From Lichenostomus cassidix (taxonomy: Eukaryota; Chordata; Aves; Passeriformes; Meliphagidae): DNA of 64,000 nucleotides. Position numbers and translations under genes: made by a program. The stretch lies in contig CM039182.1 in assembly GCA_008360975.2 (NCBI GenBank), positions 25,330,324 through 25,394,323 of the forward strand, in the 5' to 3' direction. Each line of letters starts with the position of its first letter. Within the stretch, counting starts at the first letter, position 1. This document shows, piece after piece, positions 58,417-64,000 of this stretch. Under the pieces are notes generated by a model, which did no database searches, had not been told where the DNA came from, and saw only the letters and a list, made by a program, of their open reading frames with translations.

Positions 58417-61400
58417 CTTGTCCTTCTTTCTTCCCTCCAAAACAGCAGCTTCCAACTAGAACTCATATTCTGAATTATAAATTGAATTCTGTGTATGAAA
58501 CCTAGTTATGAAATACAATGTGCAGGGAAACAGGATAAGTAATGTGACCTCACTTGCTTTAGGAACATGCTGAAGTGCTAGTCAGGCTGAAGCAGAAATA
58601 CCCTGAAGTGTATTTACTTGTGCCATTTTTTAAAATCCTGACTACCTTTAGATACTCATTGCTTCTGACATATTTATTAGCAAAAGACAGAAGAGTTTCA
58701 GCTTGTACACTTGATGGACAAAGAGGTATCCCAAGGAAGAGCTTTCTATATTCTTACACTCCCCATAGTCTATTAAAAGGTTATTTTAGTTCTGAAATGA
58801 AAACATCTTATTTCTACACATTACTTTACACCCTGAGGATAACTGTGGTGGAGTCTTTCTAAGAGGTGCAGTGAAGCAGCTCAGGAACAGTTTGTAGATT
58901 CCCATCAAACCTTTAGGATGAGTTTGCTTGGGGTTGTGTATGTGGCCTTCCTATTTTCTTGAGGTGGATTTATGTGCAGTTATTTTTGTTGGTAAACCTG
59001 AGGTTCTCTTGCTAGTAAGCATAATTCATGCTGTAGTCAGGATGGAAATGTTTGGATGTTTTAGATGTAAACTTTTTAGATAGATCAAATAAATACAGTA
59101 TGAAGAGACAGCATTGTGGATGGGGGGAGACTTTGTTATATTTTACTTTTTTGTAAACTGAATGGCTGGTTACCTTTTTTCCCTCTATAAGTTCCATCCC
59201 TATTTTAGTATGGGAGTGTCAACTGTGGGCTTTTTTCCCCCCTGCTTACACAATGTAACATAAACACTAGACAGTGGAGTTGATCCTTATAGAACACTAC
59301 TAAAACTTTATTGTTTGTACACCACCTGCTTCTGAACAGTATTTCTGGCAATCCCTATGTATATTCTTTTCTATTGCAAATAAATTGCTTTCTGAACAGT
59401 GAACTGAAAGAATAGCTTCAGGTAAAATATGTGTGTTCAGTGGAGATAAATTCGGTGTAGTTTTAAAGTGAAAGAGATTCAAAGATAAATGTGGAGTTGA
59501 TAGGTGAAGCAGAGCTCCACAGTTCTTGACTTTTTCCTGTCATGTCTTCTAAGGGGAGGATTCTCAAGCAGCCCGATAAGAAGAAAAGGTTGAAAAAAGA
59601 CTGAATAACTGGTTTGGTCTTATCGCACCATTTAACTCTTGTATCCTGCTTTTTTTCATTGAGAAAATACCAGGATAGAGTCAGGTATGTGAGCATCTTC
59701 CATGATCATGCCCTCTTGACAAAGGGGAATTTCAGGATGTTAAACATTGCATATGATGGAACCATTGCAACTAAGTCTGCTGTTAATGGCTTAGAACATG
59801 AGAGGAAATGGGAGAGGCAGCAAATATGTCTTTGATTTACCTTTGAGCTAAATGATTTCAGGTGGCCTGTCTAGTAGGTTCATTTGTCCATGTAAATTAG
59901 AGTGCCCTTTTGGCCCAAAGCTAACAAATTTTAAAATGAAGAAGTAGACAGATAGAAAAAAGCATATCTTACCAAGACATGGTAGAAAGTATTAGCTCTC
60001 CCTGTTCAAAATTCAACTTCTGTTGTTTATAAGACTTATATCTCATGGAAACCAATAGCTTTTGGCCAGTTTCCAGACACGTGGGGGAAACTTTAGGTTA
60101 TAATTATGCTTTACAGCTTCTTTTAATTAAAAAAATTGAAAACAACTTCACGTTGACCGCAATTTACTTGTGTCTGAGTGTTTTCATGAAAATAAATATT
60201 GTACCAATGTGAAAATTTAGTTCTTAAGAAAGCGAGCCTAATCTTTAGTAGTTCTTTTATGTGAATGTATTTCACAGAGATATATGATTATCTGTTCAAA
60301 TCCTTGGTTTCAAGATTTGACCACAGTAAAGTTTTCTTTCTGTGTGTAAACGGAAAGCAATGATAGTCTACTTAGGAGTATGTTTACCTGTTATTTTTTG
60401 CATTGGATAAAAGCTGAAAGTTGATGATATGTGTTTTGTATGCAGCTGTCTATGCATTTTCAATATAAGAGGAAATACAATCAGTTCAGCATGACTGGAT
60501 TACTATAAATAGTTCTAGAAAATACCTTCATTTCCTCTCCACATTTATTTTTGTCATATGCCTTACTGACTGTAACACATGATGTAACCAAAAGTGGAGT
60601 GTTATATTTTTATTTTAAAACTATAGCAACGTTAAAACAGAGAATAGTGTCTGTATTTGAGAAACATAACAATGAAATAGAGTACACCTTATGAAAACAT
60701 TTTGGTCATGTTTTGCTCCCTTTTGGGGGGGAGGTAAGGAATTTAATAATTTCAGATAATAGTGATGAAAGCAAAAATGCAATATATTTTTGTGCTAAAC
60801 CCATAAAAAGTTATTTTGGGAACTAAGCTATACATTTCTGCATTAATAGGAAAAATTAAAGATTTCAGTCCTCATTTTTTTCCTTCTAGTGGAAGCTAAT
60901 GAGATAAAAATTGTTTTACAGTAGTTCTAACTTAATATTCATATTTAGGTGAAAAGTGGAAATTTTAAAGATCATGGTTATGCTTTCCCATGTGTATATC
61001 ATCGTCATCTGCTAAAGTAGTGTGATTTTCTCCTAACTAGGTATGAAAATTACACATTTTATTAGTCAGATAAGTGCAGGCTGTAATAACACACTGTGCA
61101 TAAGTTGTCTGAAAGGAAAAGTACCTTCCAGAAATACTCATTCCATTATAAGCAAACCCCATAAAGTCTGCTTTCCTATGGCTTTACTGCTCACTAGCCT
61201 TAGCTCTGCTCCCTTATCCTCCTTCAGTCCCATCCCTTCTCCCACAGATCTCTCCTTTCATGATTTGGCAAGGAATGGCATTTCCAGGACTAGCTGGCCT
61301 GCTGGTCCAAAGCCAAGTAGCCAACAAGCAGGATGGTGCCACTCCCAGAGAAACCCAGTGCAGCACTTGGCTCTGGCCCTGGTGGGTAGCAGCTGGCTCC

Positions 61401-63609
61401 AGAGGCTGCTCACAGCCCTGTAACCCTTGGTTGAGCTGATCTGGTTTAGCAGCTCTGTTTTAGGAACTTGGCTGAAGCTTAATTAATACAGGCCAATGAT
61501 CACAAAAGTTATTAATGAATAACAAAGGGAAACACACAGGCCATCCAACTGCAGAAGCCTTTTTTTTATAAAAAAAAAAAGGAATTTTAGTTGTGTACTG
61601 CTTGGTTTTCTGAAGAATAGTCAAGTGTGTAATTGCCTCTATGTTACTAAGAAAGTAACTTTCAGAAGAGCTGCAAAAAGGTTACCTTTGTGGAAAACAT
61701 TAGCACTGATTTTGTGGAAAACATTAGCACTGATTGTTTGCAGGGACTTGATTCTCAGTGTTCTACGTGGCAAGTAAGTTTTCCACCATTTGTGCCTGTG
61801 CCAGGGGAAGATGACAAGCCATCCAGCCATAAAAGCTGGATGTTAAGGGGTGTGCCTTCCTGTTATGAAACTTGCTGCAATCCCAAAATTCAAAGTAGAT
61901 GAGAATGTGTGCAAGGCATAGAGAATAGTGGAACAAGAGGGTAGGCACTGAAATAAATATGCTGGAATGTAGATTGACTGGGGTGACTCTCTGCTGAAAT
62001 AAAGCTAGGAACTTTGGTGTCCCTAAAATCATCTTACTAGGTGAGTTCAAAGCCTAATAATACTAGTGAGCATACTCATTTGAGTAGAAACAACTATAGT
62101 CAACCTGTCTGAAGGCAACCATACGAAAGAAGCTGACCTAAGAGTATGATAAGCCAATGAGGTTTCATGAATGCATCTTTCTGTGAAAAAAAGAAAAAAA
62201 AAAAAAGTTGTTTGCTTTTGTAAATATTTGTGCTAGCTAGATATCTGAATAGTTTGATACCTCAAATAGAGTCCTTTAAACAGGAGGAAAGATAAGTACA
62301 CAAGAGAAGTATTAAAGAAAAAAACCCAACACCAAACCAAAAAGTGTGGTTTTTAAAAATCCCATAAACTATGGGTAGGATGCCACTGCATTGTTTCTGA
62401 GAACAAAAGTTCTCGCTTGGAATTGTATTGAAGGTGATTGGGTAGATGAAGTGTGATACATAATGAAGAAAGAAGTCAAGTCTGCAGAGGTATTGCTTGA
62501 TAGCCTCAGAGCCATCTAACTTTTAAGCCAAGTGTCATCTAAAGAAAGTAGATACCTTAGTCTGTGGGTAGTGTTGGAGAAAATACTGACATAGTGCCTT
62601 TAAATATACAGATGCACTTTTCCACAATTAATTTAGTACTGTGTCCCACAGTGAATTCAGGTTGGAGGAAGTTGGGAAACTTACTCCAATGCTAGCATGA
62701 AAAATGTCTGATTATCAGCAGACTCAGATGAAGTTAGAAAACTTTGTATGTCTGCAAAAAAATCTGTTAGTCTCCAAAAAAAGTAGTTATCATCTGTATT
62801 TCTGCTCCGTGTGCAGACTTGTCTTTTTATCCTTCCTCCCTGTTGAACAAGGTAGTTTTCACTACGAATTGCAAAGTCTCAATATGATTAAGTGGGTTTT
62901 AGAATGTGAAACAATTTTGTATACTTGACCCATTGAGATAAGGTGGTTAATATTTCCTATAGGCAGTACCTTGAAATTTATTTTTAGTAAAATATAAGTG
63001 TTTAAGAATTCCCAAATGGCGAACAAAGCAGTTGTCACCCTGCACATTTACAGTGGCAAGTTTTAGCTTGTACGAACTGACTGGGGAGAAGACATTCCTT
63101 TCAGTTTCTGTTCACAATGGTGACTTGTGAGAATGAAGTAGTGCAGTTGGTAGAACTGGTTTGATATTGAAATAGTTCATCCATGTACTTTGTCTATATT
63201 GCTGTATTCTGTTTATTGTGTAAACAGTGCTAAATTTGGGGGACCTAGAAAATAATAGAAGAGAATTATTGAGTAAGGGCAGGGCAGGTACCAAACAATT
63301 GCCCATTTCCTGAAATCTTTGTACAGAATTTGGAGGCAAAGTAATTCAAGGAAATGCTCAGTATAAAAGTGAGGGAGATGCAATAATTCATGAGATGGAT
63401 TGTGTTGAGTAGGTCTAGAAGGTTGAGTGTAGGTCTGGCATTGAGAGCTTCTGTTGGCTCTGCTGACCAAAGCTTAATATTAGTGTCAGCCAAATAAGGT
63501 TGATTGACTTGTCTTTTTCCCTGTGGTTTTGCACTTCAGTTGATACTAACATTTAGACAATGGTGATAGTATGGTTTTTTGGTGTCTTTGAAGAACGTGA
63601 GAAAGACTC
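58417..63609. other. UMAD1: UMAD1 intron 2, late part
   Basis: AT-rich intron with a 24-base tandem duplication at 61687-61734 and short A-tracts. The open frame at 61043-61423 is proline/serine-rich and unsupported. No other repeat family or RNA gene recognised. Confidence 0.4.
61687..61734. repeat. Perfect 24-base tandem duplication
   Basis: TTTGTGGAAAACATTAGCAC plus TGAT occurs twice back to back (61687-61710 and 61711-61734) without a mismatch, so the duplication is recent. Confidence 0.95.
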
Positions 63610-63749
63610 TTATGCATGCTGGGTCTCTATATTCTCATGTGTTATTGATCCAGATTGCATGTGATAGGTCTGTAATAATTGCAGATAGTCTTTCACAGCT
63701 TGTTCCATTTCATCCTGTCTGAGTACAAAATGAACTCTCATTCTCTTTT
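63610..63749 (-). other. Candidate terminal coding exon of an unidentified minus-strand gene
   Basis: A minus-strand acceptor (CTGCTGTGCATAG just above 63749, behind a pyrimidine-rich stretch) opens a frame of 46 codons closed by TAA at 63610-63612. It reads KRMRVHFVLRQDEMEQAVKD, then YLQLLQTYHMQSGS and a short tail; the amphipathic, charged composition looks like protein rather than random intron. I do not recognise it. It is antisense to UMAD1; it could be the last exon of a gene starting right of the window, or part of a retrocopy. Confidence 0.33.
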
Positions 63750-64000
63750 CTATGCACAGCAGGTAAGTAGGGAGACATCTAAGTATATGAATTAAAATAA
63801 TTGGAGTTTTTAAGTGTTCAGTGAGTTGCAGAGCAAGAGAGCTACACTTGCCTCTTTGGCCACATGCTGGCCGCACTGGTGTCTCAGAGCCCACTCTGAG
63901 TCATGATACTGGTTTTGCTTGCTGGTGCATCTCAGGTGAGGATTTCCTAATAACTGGAAGACAAATGGAGTTGTGTTGATATCCTAGAAGGTGAATTTCT
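63750..64000. other. UMAD1: UMAD1 intron 2 at the right edge
   Basis: Under 300 bases with no recognisable feature. The minus-strand frame continues upstream of the candidate exon to 63894, but that part lacks coding character. Confidence 0.35.

Noticed and set aside
61043..61423. A 126-codon plus-strand frame
   Set aside because: Low-complexity Ser/Pro/Leu content in GC-richer intron sequence, without support from splice sites or homology.
1..64000. CRISPR arrays, operons, tRNA or rRNA genes
   Set aside because: None visible; the window is vertebrate nuclear DNA with split genes, and no cloverleaf or rRNA-like segment was recognised by eye.

Overview
This is vertebrate nuclear DNA, almost certainly from a bird and probably a songbird. 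The genes are split by GT-AG introns, CR1 LINE fragments with the avian (ATTCTATG-like) 3' tail are scattered through the window, and one LTR resembles the ERVL-type LTRs common in passerines. The gene order COL28A1 - MIOS - RPA3 - UMAD1 matches the order I know from human 7p21. Species and chromosome cannot be read from the sequence alone.

Layout. (1) About 0.8-10.9 kb, minus strand: the 5' part of COL28A1 (collagen XXVIII alpha 1), with signal peptide, first von Willebrand A domain, a 21-base microexon, a cysteine-rich linker and the first seven exons with G-X-Y repeats. The gene runs off the left edge. (2) 11-18 kb: intergenic DNA rich in mobile elements (CR1 fragments, a 162-base element with inverted ends and a target duplication, a solo LTR), plus two unassigned candidate exons on the minus strand. 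(3) 18.0-18.7 kb: a CpG island with a 9-base minisatellite, the MIOS promoter. (4) 19.5-29.3 kb, plus strand: a complete MIOS gene, ten coding exons and 877 codons, with poly(A) signals at 29.35 and 30.94 kb. Its first coding intron has every hallmark of a U12-type AT-AC intron. (5) 33.1-36.6 kb, minus strand: a complete RPA3 gene, four coding exons and 121 codons. (6) 36.56-36.71 kb: a GC-rich bidirectional promoter shared by RPA3 and UMAD1. (7) 36.7-64 kb, plus strand: the 5' part of UMAD1, with a non-coding first exon, a single recognised coding exon at 43.7 kb, and then an intron more than 20 kb long that leaves the window. It contains CR1 fragments, a possible LTR and a candidate minus-strand terminal exon.

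Functions are unrelated apart from general housekeeping. MIOS is a GATOR2 subunit in amino-acid signalling to mTORC1. RPA3 is the smallest subunit of the single-stranded-DNA-binding complex RPA. UMAD1 is a small UMA-domain protein family member. COL28A1 is an extracellular-matrix collagen. MIOS and RPA3 converge; RPA3 and UMAD1 diverge from one promoter. I found no operons, CRISPR arrays or tRNA/rRNA genes. The most informative observations are the AT-AC intron in MIOS and the orphan, coding-like exons on the minus strand.
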